Part shown: positions 53,178 through 62,128 of the stretch, piece after piece | Numbering within the stretch: position 1 is the first letter of the stretch | Layout of the letters: each line of letters opens with the position of its first letter | Origin: Rhodosalinus halophilus | GTDB taxonomy: Bacteria; Pseudomonadota; Alphaproteobacteria; Rhodobacterales; Rhodobacteraceae | NCBI RefSeq assembly: GCF_003298775.1 | Contig: NZ_QNTQ01000011.1 | Span: 1-64,000 of the forward strand | Reading direction: 5' to 3' | Length of the DNA: 64,000 bases | Made by a program: the position numbers and the translations under genes | Notes under the pieces: model-generated | Database searches by the model: none | What the model was told of the DNA's origin: nothing | Seen by the model: the letters and a program-made list of their open reading frames with translations, nothing else

Positions 53178-55370
53178 ATGACGACGACCGAAGACCTCAT
53201 CCGAACCTACGAGTCGCGACTGGCCGAGATCGAGGCGCGTCTGGCCCGCGTGGAAGGTGCGCAGGCACCGGCGCCACGCGCGGCGCGCCGGCGCGGCACG
53301 GGCGATCTGCGGCTCGGCGTGGATGTGGGCGGCACCTTCACCGACCTGCTGCTGCTCGACGAGGGCAAGGGCCGCATCTTCACCGCCAAGGTGCCCTCGA
53401 CGCCCAAGGACAGCTCGATCGGCGTGCTCAACGGCATCGAGAAGATCTGCCGCGAGGCCGGCATCCGCCCGTCCGAGATCGCCGAGGTGATGCACGGCAC
53501 CACCGTGGCCACCAACACGGTGCTCACCGGCTCCGGCGCGCGGGTGGGGCTGGTGACGACCAAGGGCTACCGCGACACGCTGCAGATCGCGCGCAGCTAT
53601 GTGCCCGGCGGTCTTGGCGGCTGGGTGATCTGGAACAAGTCGCTGCCGCTGGCGCGGCTCGAGGACACCATCGAGGCAGACGAGCGCATCGACGCCAAGG
53701 GCCACGTTCTGGTGCCGCTCGACGAGAAGAAGTTGCGCAAGGATCTCGAAAAGCTCGCCGAGACGGGCATCGAGGCGCTGACCGTCTCGCTCTTCAACGC
53801 CTATGTCTCGGACATCCACGAACGCCGGATCGCGGAGATCGCCGCGCAGATCATGCCGGGCATCCCGATCTCCACCTCTGCCGGCACCATGCCGGAAATG
53901 TATGAATACGAGCGGACCGAGACGACGGTGGTCAACTCCTACGTCCGGCCCGTCGTCGCCAACTACGTCTCGAACCTTCAGACCGAACTGAAGGACCAGA
54001 TGGGCGACGTGATGCTGCAGATCCTGCGCTCGGACGGGGGCCTGTCCTCGGCGCAGGCGGCGATGGACCATCCCGTGAACCTGCTGATGTCCGGGCCTGC
54101 GGGCGGCGTCTCGGGCGCGAAGTGGATCGCCAAGAACGCAGGCTTCGATCACCTGCTGACCTTCGACATGGGCGGCACCTCGACCGACGTGGCGCTGATC
54201 GAGGGAGGCGAGGCGCGCACCCGTCGCGAGACGCGGGTGGGCGACGTGACGGTGCGCGCGCCCTCGATCGACGTGCGCACGGTGGGCGCGGGCGGCGGCT
54301 CGATCGCCTATACGCCGGAACTGACCAAGGCGCTGCGCGTGGGTCCGCAGTCGGCCGGCGCCGATCCGGGCCCCGCCGCCTACAAGAAGGGCGGCGAGGA
54401 GCCCACGGTGACGGACGCCAACGTCGTGCTGGGCTACCTGCCCGCCGACGCCAAGCTTGGCGGCGACATGGACATCAGCCGCGACCTCGCCGCGAAAGCG
54501 GTCCAGAAGGTCGCCGACGCCCTCGACAAGACGGTGGAAGAGGCCGCCGAGGGCATCATCGCCATCGTGAACGAGAACATGGTGGGCGCGCTGCGCCTGG
54601 TTTCGGTCGAGCAGGGCTATGACCCGCGCGACTTCGCGCTGATCGGCTTCGGCGGCGCGGGGCCGCTGCATGCCAACGCGCTGGCACGCCTGATCGGCGC
54701 CTGGCCCGCCATCGTGCCCCCCGGGCCGGGCGTGCTCTGCGCCTATGGCGACGCGACGACGCGGCTGAGGAACGAGGCGAGCCAGACCTTCGTGAAGAAC
54801 ACCTCCGCCACCTCCGACCGCGAGGTGGGCAAGATGCTGGAGGAGCTGGCCGACCGCGCCGCGCAAGACCTCGAGGACGAGGGCGTGACGCGGTCCGAGC
54901 AGGAGACGATCTATCAGATCGACATCCGTTATGCCGGCCAGGGCATGAAGCTGACCCTCGACGTCACACCGGAAGACTTCCAGCGCGAGGGGCTGGCCGG
55001 CGTCGAGCACCGCTTCGATCGCGAGCACGAACAGCTCTTCACCTTCGCGCTCGACGCCGAGCACGAGCTGGTGGGCCTGCGCGCCGTGGTGCAGGGCGCC
55101 GAGAAGCCCTTCATCGGCCGCGACTACGGCACCGCCGGGCCGGACGCCTCGGGCGCCGTGGTGCACGAGACGAAGGTCTACGAGGGCGGCCAGTGGCACG
55201 CCACGAAGATCTACGACCGCGCGAAGCTGAAGGCCGGCAACCGCATCCCCGGCCCCGCCATCGTGACCGAGATGGATTCGACCTCGCTGATCCTGCCCGG
55301 CCACGTCGGCGTCATCGACAAGGTCGGCAACATCCTGATCTGGCCCGAGGACCACGAGAAGGCCCGCTGA
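53178..55370 (+). CDS. hyuA: Hydantoinase/oxoprolinase subunit A with N-terminal coiled-coil tag
   Basis: 730 residues. After an unusual ~45-residue extension (TYESRLAEIEARLARVEG, then a Pro/Arg linker) comes the standard HyuA core: LGVDVGGTFTDLLLL, HGTTVATNTVLTGSGARVGL, DMGGTSTDVALIEGG and GAGGGSIAY, the last typical of the acetate-kinase-like ATP fold. HyuA with HyuB hydrolyses N-methylhydantoin or 5-oxoproline using ATP. The tag resembles the start of the ABC permease at 60532. Strong GGAAGGA before the ATG. Confidence 0.93.
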   Translation: MTTTEDLIRTYESRLAEIEARLARVEGAQAPAPRAARRRGTGDLRLGVDVGGTFTDLLLLDEGKGRIFTAKVPSTPKDSSIGVLNGIEKICREAGIRPSEIAEVMHGTTVATNTVLTGSGARVGLVTTKGYRDTLQIARSYVPGGLGGWVIWNKSLPLARLEDTIEADERIDAKGHVLVPLDEKKLRKDLEKLAETGIEALTVSLFNAYVSDIHERRIAEIAAQIMPGIPISTSAGTMPEMYEYERTETTVVNSYVRPVVANYVSNLQTELKDQMGDVMLQILRSDGGLSSAQAAMDHPVNLLMSGPAGGVSGAKWIAKNAGFDHLLTFDMGGTSTDVALIEGGEARTRRETRVGDVTVRAPSIDVRTVGAGGGSIAYTPELTKALRVGPQSAGADPGPAAYKKGGEEPTVTDANVVLGYLPADAKLGGDMDISRDLAAKAVQKVADALDKTVEEAAEGIIAIVNENMVGALRLVSVEQGYDPRDFALIGFGGAGPLHANALARLIGAWPAIVPPGPGVLCAYGDATTRLRNEASQTFVKNTSATSDREVGKMLEELADRAAQDLEDEGVTRSEQETIYQIDIRYAGQGMKLTLDVTPEDFQREGLAGVEHRFDREHEQLFTFALDAEHELVGLRAVVQGAEKPFIGRDYGTAGPDASGAVVHETKVYEGGQWHATKIYDRAKLKAGNRIPGPAIVTEMDSTSLILPGHVGVIDKVGNILIWPEDHEKAR

Positions 55371-55384
55371 GGGGGAGAGAAGAC

Positions 55385-57268
55385 ATGCCCGCAAAGATCA
55401 TCCAGACGAACGACACCCCCTTTCACCGGGTCCCGGTCGATCCCATCACGCTCGACATCGTGGAGAACGCGCTGCGCAACGCGCGGACGGAGATGGACGC
55501 GGTGCTCTTCCGCACCGCCATGTCGCCCGGCATCCGCGAACAGCACGACGCCTACCCGATGATCGCCAACGAGGAAGGCAAGATGGTCGTCGGCCAGTTC
55601 GGCAGCTTCCTCTACGGCTTCATGCAGGGCTACGAGGGGACCATCGAAGAGGGCGACATCTTCATTACCAACGACCCCTATTCCTGCGACGGGGCGGTGA
55701 GCCACCTCAACGACTGGCTGCTGATGATGCCGATCTTCCACGACGGGCGGCTCGTGAGCTGGGCGGCGATGTTCGGCCACATGACCGACGTGGGCGGCAA
55801 GGTGCCCGGCTCGCTGCCGACCGACGCCAAGATGATCTACGAGGAGGGGCTGATCATTCCGCCCTCGAAGATCTTCAGGAAGGGTGAGCTCAACGACGAG
55901 CTTCTGGCGCTGATGCTCGCCAACACCCGGATGCCGGAGTGGAACAAGTCCGACTTCTACGCGATCCTCGCCTCGCTCCGGCTGGCCGAGCGGCGGGTGC
56001 GCGAGAACATCCAGCGCTTCGGGGTGGATACCTACATCTCGGCGATGCAGGACATGCTCGATCGCAACAAGCTGGCGATGGGCGCGATCATCAAGATGTT
56101 CATCCCCGAGGGCGACCACAAGGCCTATTTCGAGGACTGGATCGACGACGACGGGCAGGGCAACGGTCCCTTCAAGATCGCCTGCTCGCTCTGGCGCGAG
56201 GGGGACGTGGCGATCTTCGATTTCACGGGATCGGATCCGCAGTCGCTGTCGTCGATCAACTTCCTGCTCAACGAAGAGATGTTCAAGATGTTCTTCGGGG
56301 CATTCACGATCAACCTCTTCGACCCGCAGATCCTGTTCAACGACGGCTTCTACGACCTCGTCGACGTGCGTATCCCGCCGGGCTGCATCCTGAAGCCAAA
56401 GAAGCCCGCGGCGCTGTCGTGCCGGACCCACATGCTGGGCCGGATCTTCGACCTGATGGGCGGGCTGCTGGGACAGGGGGCGCCCGACGCGCTCAACGCC
56501 GCAGGCTTCTCGGATTCGCCGCACTTCATGTATTCCGGCTTCGACCGGAACGGCGAGTGGTTTCAGCTCTTCCAGATCGGCTTCGGCGGCGTTCCGGGCC
56601 GGCCTGTGGGCGACGGGCCGGACGGGCATTCGCTCTGGCCCGCCTTCACCAACGTGCCCAACGAGTTTCTCGAGGCCTACTTCCCGCTGCGCATCCGCAC
56701 CTATGCCACGATCCCGGATTCGGGGGGCGCGGGTCTGCACCGCGGCGGCAACGGCATCACCATCGCCTACGAGATGCTGGAGGCGGGCGAGATCTCGATC
56801 CACGACGACCGCTGGCTCACCTATCCCTGGGGCGTGAACGGCGGCGAGCCGGGGATGCGCTCGACCAAGACGCTGGAGCGGACGGACGGCACGAAGGAGA
56901 ACATCCCCTCCAAGTGCGACCGCATCAAGGTGGAGCCGGGCGACATCCTGCACTTCAACACCTGGGGCGGCGGCGGCTGGGGCGATCCGCTCCAGCGCCC
57001 GGCGGAAAAGGTCTGGGACGACGTGCAGCGCGGGCTGGTGACGGTCGAGGGGGCGCGGCGCTACGGCGTCGTCATCCACAAGAACAAGGTGGACGAGAAG
57101 GAGACCGAGAAGCTGCGCGCCGAGATGGCCCGCAAGCGCGGCGACACCAAGCTCTTCGACCGCGGGTTCGAGAACCTGCACGAACTCAAGGCACGCGCGA
57201 AGGCCGAAACCGGCTTCGAGCCGCCGAAGGACCCGGAATTCTTCGCGATGAAGCAGGCCGCTGAATGA
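55385..57268 (+). CDS. hyuB: Hydantoinase/oxoprolinase subunit B
   Basis: 627 residues from ATG 55385. HyuB core: VDPITLDIVENALRNARTEM, FRTAMSPGIREQHDAYPMIA, DIFITNDPYSCDGAVSHLND and the Gly-rich GGAGLHRGGNGITIAYE with WGGGGWGDPL near the end. The second subunit of the ATP-dependent hydantoinase. It starts 14 bases after hyuA and overlaps the following isochorismatase-family gene (ATGA). Confidence 0.95.
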   Translation: MPAKIIQTNDTPFHRVPVDPITLDIVENALRNARTEMDAVLFRTAMSPGIREQHDAYPMIANEEGKMVVGQFGSFLYGFMQGYEGTIEEGDIFITNDPYSCDGAVSHLNDWLLMMPIFHDGRLVSWAAMFGHMTDVGGKVPGSLPTDAKMIYEEGLIIPPSKIFRKGELNDELLALMLANTRMPEWNKSDFYAILASLRLAERRVRENIQRFGVDTYISAMQDMLDRNKLAMGAIIKMFIPEGDHKAYFEDWIDDDGQGNGPFKIACSLWREGDVAIFDFTGSDPQSLSSINFLLNEEMFKMFFGAFTINLFDPQILFNDGFYDLVDVRIPPGCILKPKKPAALSCRTHMLGRIFDLMGGLLGQGAPDALNAAGFSDSPHFMYSGFDRNGEWFQLFQIGFGGVPGRPVGDGPDGHSLWPAFTNVPNEFLEAYFPLRIRTYATIPDSGGAGLHRGGNGITIAYEMLEAGEISIHDDRWLTYPWGVNGGEPGMRSTKTLERTDGTKENIPSKCDRIKVEPGDILHFNTWGGGGWGDPLQRPAEKVWDDVQRGLVTVEGARRYGVVIHKNKVDEKETEKLRAEMARKRGDTKLFDRGFENLHELKARAKAETGFEPPKDPEFFAMKQAAE

Positions 57269-57909
57269 CCGAGAGCCTCGACGAGAACTACGCCCGCGCG
57301 GGCTATCACGCGCGGCAGGAGTGGGGGAGCCGCCCTGCCCTGTTGCTGGTGGACTTCGCGCGCGCCTACTTCGAGCCCGACAGCCCACTCTATGGCGGCG
57401 AGGGCTGCGTGACCGCACGCGACCACGCCGCGCGGCTGCTGGACACCGCCCGCCAGACCGGGACGCCGGTGATCTTCACCGAGGTCCGCTACATCAAGGG
57501 CGGCGCCGACGGCGGCGTGTTCTTCAAGAAGGCGCCGCCGCTCAAGGTCATGGAGTGGGGCAGCCCGCTGGGCGACCTGGTCGAGGGGCTGGAGCGGCGC
57601 CCCGAAGAAATCATGGTGACCAAGCAGTATCCCAGCGCCTTCTTCGGCACCTCGCTGGCCGCCACGCTGACCTCGATGGGCGTGGACACCGTGCTGCTCA
57701 CGGGGCTCACCACCTCGGGCTGCATCCGCGCCACCTGTGTCGATGCCATGAGCCACGGATTCGTCACGCTGGTCGTGTCGGACGCCGTGGGCGACCGCGC
57801 CGAGGGGCCGCATGAGGCCAACCTCTTCGACATGAGCGCGAAATACGCCGACCTCGTGACCACAAGCGAGGCGGTCGACTACCTCCAGACCATCCAAAGG
57901 GAGCAATGA
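57265..57909 (+). CDS. N-carbamoylsarcosine amidase-like cysteine hydrolase
   Basis: 214 residues, isochorismatase-family fold with the complete triad Asp30 (LLLVDFARAYF), Lys120 (MVTKQYPSAFFGT) and Cys153 (LTGLTTSGCIRATCVDAM). The SGCIRAT context resembles N-carbamoylsarcosine amidohydrolase, which releases sarcosine, CO2 and ammonia from N-carbamoylsarcosine, the product of ATP-dependent N-methylhydantoinase. The overlap with hyuB and the ABC gene supports one pathway. A nicotinamidase or general ureidohydrolase role is less likely. Confidence 0.87.
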   Translation: MTESLDENYARAGYHARQEWGSRPALLLVDFARAYFEPDSPLYGGEGCVTARDHAARLLDTARQTGTPVIFTEVRYIKGGADGGVFFKKAPPLKVMEWGSPLGDLVEGLERRPEEIMVTKQYPSAFFGTSLAATLTSMGVDTVLLTGLTTSGCIRATCVDAMSHGFVTLVVSDAVGDRAEGPHEANLFDMSAKYADLVTTSEAVDYLQTIQREQ

Positions 57910-58994
57910 AGATGAGACCCCTTCTGACCTCGGCGGCGCTGGCCGCCCTAGCGGTGCCCGCCGCGGCGGACATGGACGCCGCACGCGCACTGATCGAACA
58001 ATACAGCCAACTGCCGACCTTCGAGGCGCCGGGAGAGCCCTTCGACGCGCAGGCCTGCATGGCCGACAAGAAGATGTTCGTGATCCCGCTGACGAATGCC
58101 AACCCCTTCAACGTCGCCATCGGCGAGGGCATGGCGCAGGCGGCCGAGATGGTGGGCTTCGAGCTGCGCAACTGGGAGACGCAGCTCGACCCGACCCAGT
58201 GGGTGCAGGGAATCAACACCGCGATGGCCGAAGGCTTCGACCTGATCGACTTCCAGGGCGGGCTGCCGCCGGAGCTCGTCGCGCCGCAGATCGCCGAGGC
58301 GCGCGAGGCCGGGCTGAAGGTGACGGCGACCCACAACTGGGACGCCACCACCCAGGAGGTGCCGGACTTCATGGACGGCGCCGCGAACACCGACTACGTC
58401 ATGTTCGGCGAGATCATCGCAGCCTGGGCGATGGTGCAGACCGACGGCAACGTGAACGCATTGGTCCTGGGCCCTGACGAGATCACGCCCACGGCGCCGA
58501 TCCGCGACGCGATCCTCGGCTATCTCGAGGACAACTGCCCCGACTGCACCGCGCGCTACATCAACGTCCCCTTCAACGACTGGGCCACCAAGGGCCAGTC
58601 CGAGGTGCAGAACGCGCTGCTCGCCGATCCCTCGATCAACTATGTCCTGCCGGTCTACGACTCGATGGCGCAGTTCATCGCGCCCGCCATCCAGATCGCC
58701 GGCTCGGACGCCAAGATCGTCAGCTACAACGGCACGCCCTTCGTGCTCGACATGATGCGCGAGGGCGACATCGTCGAGATGGTGGCGGGCGAGAGCCTGG
58801 GCTGGGTCGGCATGGCCGGCGTGGACGCCAACATGCGGCTGCTCTGCGGGTTGCCGCCGGTCGATACGCTGAACACCCCCGCCTACATCTTCACCGACGA
58901 GAACGTGGAGACCGCGGGCGTGCCGGCCACCTACGACGACGGCTACGGCGACAGCCACATCCCCGGCTTCCGCAAGCTCTGGGGCCTCGAGTGA
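57906..58994 (+). CDS. Sugar-type ABC transporter substrate-binding protein
   Basis: 362 residues with a signal peptide (LLTSAALAALAVPAAAD) and the periplasmic-binding fold of the ribose/galactose-type group (FVIPLTNANPFNVAIGEGMA, GINTAMAEGFDLIDFQGG, FGEIIAAWAMVQTDGNVNAL, LPVYDSMAQFIAPAIQIAG). It is the extracytoplasmic component of the importer made with the next two genes. The ligand is probably the hydantoin-like substrate rather than a sugar, because the enzymes overlap it on the same transcript; this is inference. Confidence 0.9.
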   Translation: MKMRPLLTSAALAALAVPAAADMDAARALIEQYSQLPTFEAPGEPFDAQACMADKKMFVIPLTNANPFNVAIGEGMAQAAEMVGFELRNWETQLDPTQWVQGINTAMAEGFDLIDFQGGLPPELVAPQIAEAREAGLKVTATHNWDATTQEVPDFMDGAANTDYVMFGEIIAAWAMVQTDGNVNALVLGPDEITPTAPIRDAILGYLEDNCPDCTARYINVPFNDWATKGQSEVQNALLADPSINYVLPVYDSMAQFIAPAIQIAGSDAKIVSYNGTPFVLDMMREGDIVEMVAGESLGWVGMAGVDANMRLLCGLPPVDTLNTPAYIFTDENVETAGVPATYDDGYGDSHIPGFRKLWGLE

Positions 58995-60535
58995 CCGACG
59001 CGCCGGCGCTCTCCGTCACGAACCTGTCCAAGAGGTTCGGGGGCGCGCTGGCGCTCGACCACGTCGCGCTGGAGGTCCGGCGCGGCGAGGTGCACGGGCT
59101 GCTGGGCTCCAACGGCTCGGGCAAGTCCACGCTGATCAAGATCCTCGCCGGGTTCCACGACCCCGAACCCGGCGGGGAGGTGCGGCTCTACGGGCGGAAG
59201 GTGCCGCTGCCGGTGCCGGGCGCACGGGTGCGGGAGATGGGCCTCGCCTTCGTGCACCAGCACCTCGGGCTGATCCCCTCGCTCACCGTGATGGAAAACC
59301 TCGCGCTGGGCGATCTGGCCACCACTCACAACTGGGGGATCAGCTGGCGCGCGGAAGAGGCCCGCGCGGCAGAGGTCTTCGCCCGCTACGACCTCGCGCT
59401 GGACCCCCGGCGCGAGGTCTTCACCCTCTCGCCTGTCGAGCAGGCGCTGCTGGCCATCGTGCGGGCTGTCGAGGATCTGCGCACAGCCTCCAAGGAGCCC
59501 GGCGTGCTGGTCCTCGACGAGCCCACGCCGTTCCTGCCGCGCGCGGGCGTCGAACAGCTTTTCCGCCTCGTTCGCGCGGCCAAGGACGAGGGCGCGAGCG
59601 TCATCTTCGTCAGCCACGACGTGGACGAGGTGCGCGAGATCACCGACCGCGCCACCATCCTGCGCGACGGCAAGCTGATCGACACGGTGGTGACGGCGGA
59701 CACCTCGCACGACGCCTTCGTCGAGCGCATCATCGGCCGCGCGATGACCGCCTACGGCGGCGCGGGCAAGGCCCGGCCCAATGCCGAACCGCTGGCAGAG
59801 GTGGTGGAGCTGACCGGCCCCGGCCTTGGCCCCGTCTCGCTGGAGGTGGCGGAGGGCGAGATCCTGGGCCTCACCGGTCTGATCGGCGCGGGCTACGACG
59901 CCGTACCTGCGCTGCTTTACGGGGCGCGCAACGCCACCGGCGGACGGCTGCGGCTGGCGGGGCAGTCCATCCGCCTCGACACGATGGAGCCGCCCGAGGC
60001 GCTGGCGCGCGGCATCGTCTACCTGCCTGCCGACCGCATGGGCGCGGCGGGCGTGGGCTCTCTGCCGGTATCCGACAACATCGGCCTGCCGGTGCTGGAG
60101 CGGCTGCGCCGCGCCGCCGGCCTCTTCGACCGCGACATCCGCCAGCACGCCGGCAGCCTTGGCGCGCGCGCGGGCGTGAAGCCCAATGCGCCCGAACTGC
60201 CTCTGTCGGCGCTCTCGGGGGGCAACGCGCAGAAGGCGCTGCTGGCGAAATGGCTGCAGGTCGAGCCGCGGCTGATGCTGCTCGACGAGCCGACGCAGGG
60301 CGTCGACGTCGGCGCGCGGCAGGACATCTGGGATGCGCTCGACGGTGCGGCCGAGGGTGGCGCGGCGATCCTGATCGGCTCGACCGACTACGAACAGCTC
60401 GCCCAGCTCTGCCACCGGGTGCTGGTCTTCGCGCGCGGCCGGATCGTCGAGGAACTGACGGGCGAGCGGCTGGACAAGGACGCGATCGCCGAGGCCTGCT
60501 TCCGCTCCACCACGCTGACCGCCGCGGCGGAATGA
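58991..60535 (+). CDS. ABC transporter ATPase, RbsA type with two ABC domains
   Basis: 514 residues. First domain: Walker A LGSNGSGKSTLIKI, degenerate signature LSPVEQALLAIVRA and Walker B VLVLDEPTPF. Second domain: Walker A degenerate (GLIGAGYDAV), intact signature LSGGNAQKALLAKW and DEPTQGVDVG. This arrangement is usual for sugar-type ATPases, where one ATP site is dominant. It overlaps the binding-protein gene and the permease gene (ATGA). Confidence 0.94.
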   Translation: MTDAPALSVTNLSKRFGGALALDHVALEVRRGEVHGLLGSNGSGKSTLIKILAGFHDPEPGGEVRLYGRKVPLPVPGARVREMGLAFVHQHLGLIPSLTVMENLALGDLATTHNWGISWRAEEARAAEVFARYDLALDPRREVFTLSPVEQALLAIVRAVEDLRTASKEPGVLVLDEPTPFLPRAGVEQLFRLVRAAKDEGASVIFVSHDVDEVREITDRATILRDGKLIDTVVTADTSHDAFVERIIGRAMTAYGGAGKARPNAEPLAEVVELTGPGLGPVSLEVAEGEILGLTGLIGAGYDAVPALLYGARNATGGRLRLAGQSIRLDTMEPPEALARGIVYLPADRMGAAGVGSLPVSDNIGLPVLERLRRAAGLFDRDIRQHAGSLGARAGVKPNAPELPLSALSGGNAQKALLAKWLQVEPRLMLLDEPTQGVDVGARQDIWDALDGAAEGGAAILIGSTDYEQLAQLCHRVLVFARGRIVEELTGERLDKDAIAEACFRSTTLTAAAE

Positions 60536-61599
60536 CGGACACGAGGGACATGACCGACAATCGCATCGAGGTCTACGAAGAGCGCATCGCCGCGCTGGAG
60601 GAAAAGCTGCGCGCCTTCGAGGGCCGCCTCGCGCCTCCGCCCTCGCGCCGGCCCGGAACGGAGTGGGCCGAACGCTTCGGCCTGCTCGCGGCATGGATCC
60701 TGCTGATCCTGATCCTGGGCAGTTTCCGTCCCGACCAGATGTTCTCCTGGAACAGCTACGCCGCGATGTTCGGCTCCAACGCGATGATCGTGGTCCTCAC
60801 GCTCGGGCTGATCATCCCGCTGACGACGGGCGATTTCGACCTATCGGTCGCCTCCACCATGGCGCTGTCGTCGATGATGGTCGCGGTGCTCAACGTGCGC
60901 ATGGACTGGAGCATCGAGGGCGCGATCTTCATGGCGCTCGCGGCCGGCGTGGCGGTGGGCGCGATCAACGCGCTCTTCATCCTTTGGTTCAGGATCCATT
61001 CCCTGATCGTCACCCTGGGCACGGGCTATTTCATAAACGGCGTGGTGCTGTGGATCTCCAGCTCGGCTGTCATCTCGGGCGTGTCGATGGACCTCGTCCG
61101 CGTGGTGATCATGACGCGCTTTCTCGGCATCCCGCTCGCCTTCTGGTATGCGGTCCTCCTGACGGCCGCGCTGTGGTACGTGTTCCAGCACACCGCGCTG
61201 GGCCGACGGCTGCTCTTCGTGGGCCGCGGGCGCGAGGTGGCGCGGCTGTCCGGCGTCAACGTCAACCGCGCGCGGGCGGGCGCGCTCATCGCCTCGAGCA
61301 CCATCGCGGCGCTCGCCGGCGTCCTCTACACCGGCATGCGCGGCTCGTCCGACCCGTCCTCGGCGCTCGCCTTCCTGCTGCCGGCCTTCGCGGCGGCCTT
61401 CCTGGGCTCCACCACGCTCTACCCCGGCCGCTTCAACGCGCCGGGCGCCTTCGTCGCGGTCTATTTCCTGTCCACAGGCATCATGGGGCTGAACTTCCTC
61501 GGCGTGCCGAGCTTCGTGCAGAACCTGTTCTATGGCGGCGGCCTCGTGATCGCGGTCTCGATCAGCCAGCTCATCCGCAAGCGCCGCCCGATGGACTGA
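60532..61599 (+). CDS. ABC transporter permease with N-terminal coiled-coil tag
   Basis: 355 residues (ATG 60532, or 60550 with GAGGG just before). The first ~40 residues are a hydrophilic coiled coil (VYEERIAALEEKLRAFEG) and a Pro/Arg linker like those of HyuA. The RbsC-type membrane domain with about nine helices follows (FGLLAAWILLILILGSF, VLTLGLIIPLTTGDFDLSVA, GALIASSTIAALAGVLYTG). It forms the channel of the importer. A perfect hairpin directly follows the stop. Confidence 0.93.
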   Translation: MTDTRDMTDNRIEVYEERIAALEEKLRAFEGRLAPPPSRRPGTEWAERFGLLAAWILLILILGSFRPDQMFSWNSYAAMFGSNAMIVVLTLGLIIPLTTGDFDLSVASTMALSSMMVAVLNVRMDWSIEGAIFMALAAGVAVGAINALFILWFRIHSLIVTLGTGYFINGVVLWISSSAVISGVSMDLVRVVIMTRFLGIPLAFWYAVLLTAALWYVFQHTALGRRLLFVGRGREVARLSGVNVNRARAGALIASSTIAALAGVLYTGMRGSSDPSSALAFLLPAFAAAFLGSTTLYPGRFNAPGAFVAVYFLSTGIMGLNFLGVPSFVQNLFYGGGLVIAVSISQLIRKRRPMD

Positions 61600-61619
61600 C
61601 CCGCCGCTCAGGCGGCGGG
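61600..61619 (+). terminator. Terminator of the hyu-ABC operon
   Basis: CCCGCCGC (61600-61607) pairs perfectly with GCGGCGGG (61612-61619) around TCAG, starting directly after the permease stop codon. Only a weak T-rich tail (TTGTTT) occurs 13-18 bases downstream. Confidence 0.6.
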
Positions 61620-61691
61620 AACTTGCCGAATTGTTTGCCGTCGCGCGCCCGCGGCCCCATCCTCCTGTCAGCCACAAGACCAGGAGGACAC

Positions 61692-62066
61692 ATGGCTTTG
61701 AGAACCCGCCTCGCCACGATGACTGTCGCGGCCTTCGCCGCCGTCGCCGTTCCGCTCGCGGCCGGGGCACAGGAGAATGCGCCGCTCGAACGGCCGTTCT
61801 CGGAGGAAAAGATCGCGGCCTTCGTCGGCGCGGCGCTCGACGTCGTGCAACTGCGCGACAGCTATTCGCAGCGCATCCAGCAGGCCGAGAGCGACGCCGA
61901 ACGCGAGCGCCTCGTGCAGGAAGGCAACGCCGAGATCCGCAGCGCCGTCGAATCGGCGGAAGGGATTTCGCTCGCGGAATACAGCCAGATCGGGCGCGCG
62001 GCCTCGGAAGACGAGGAGCTCAACGCGCGCATCGTCGCGCGGATCGAGGAGCAGATGCCGCAGTGA
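61692..62066 (+). CDS. Exported DUF4168-like protein
   Basis: 124 residues with signal peptide (ATMTVAAFAAVAVPLAAGAQ) and a helical mature part (FSEEKIAAFVGAALDVVQLR, ISLAEYSQIGRAASEDEELN) matching DUF4168. CAGGAGGA precedes the ATG. Function unknown. It is transcribed after the operon terminator, so it may have its own promoter, and is convergent with the serine hydrolase. Confidence 0.85.
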   Translation: MALRTRLATMTVAAFAAVAVPLAAGAQENAPLERPFSEEKIAAFVGAALDVVQLRDSYSQRIQQAESDAERERLVQEGNAEIRSAVESAEGISLAEYSQIGRAASEDEELNARIVARIEEQMPQ

Positions 62067-62077
62067 CGCGGCAAGCC

Positions 62078-62104
62078 CGGGCGGGGCCGGATGCGCCCCG
62101 CCCG
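62078..62104. terminator. Strong hairpin between convergent genes
   Basis: CGGGCGGGGC (62078-62087) pairs perfectly with GCCCCGCCCG (62095-62104), 10 bp with a 7-base loop, between stops at 62066 and 62129. No clear U-tract. Confidence 0.5.
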
Positions 62105-62128
62105 CAGATGGCCTGACGGGCCCGACGC

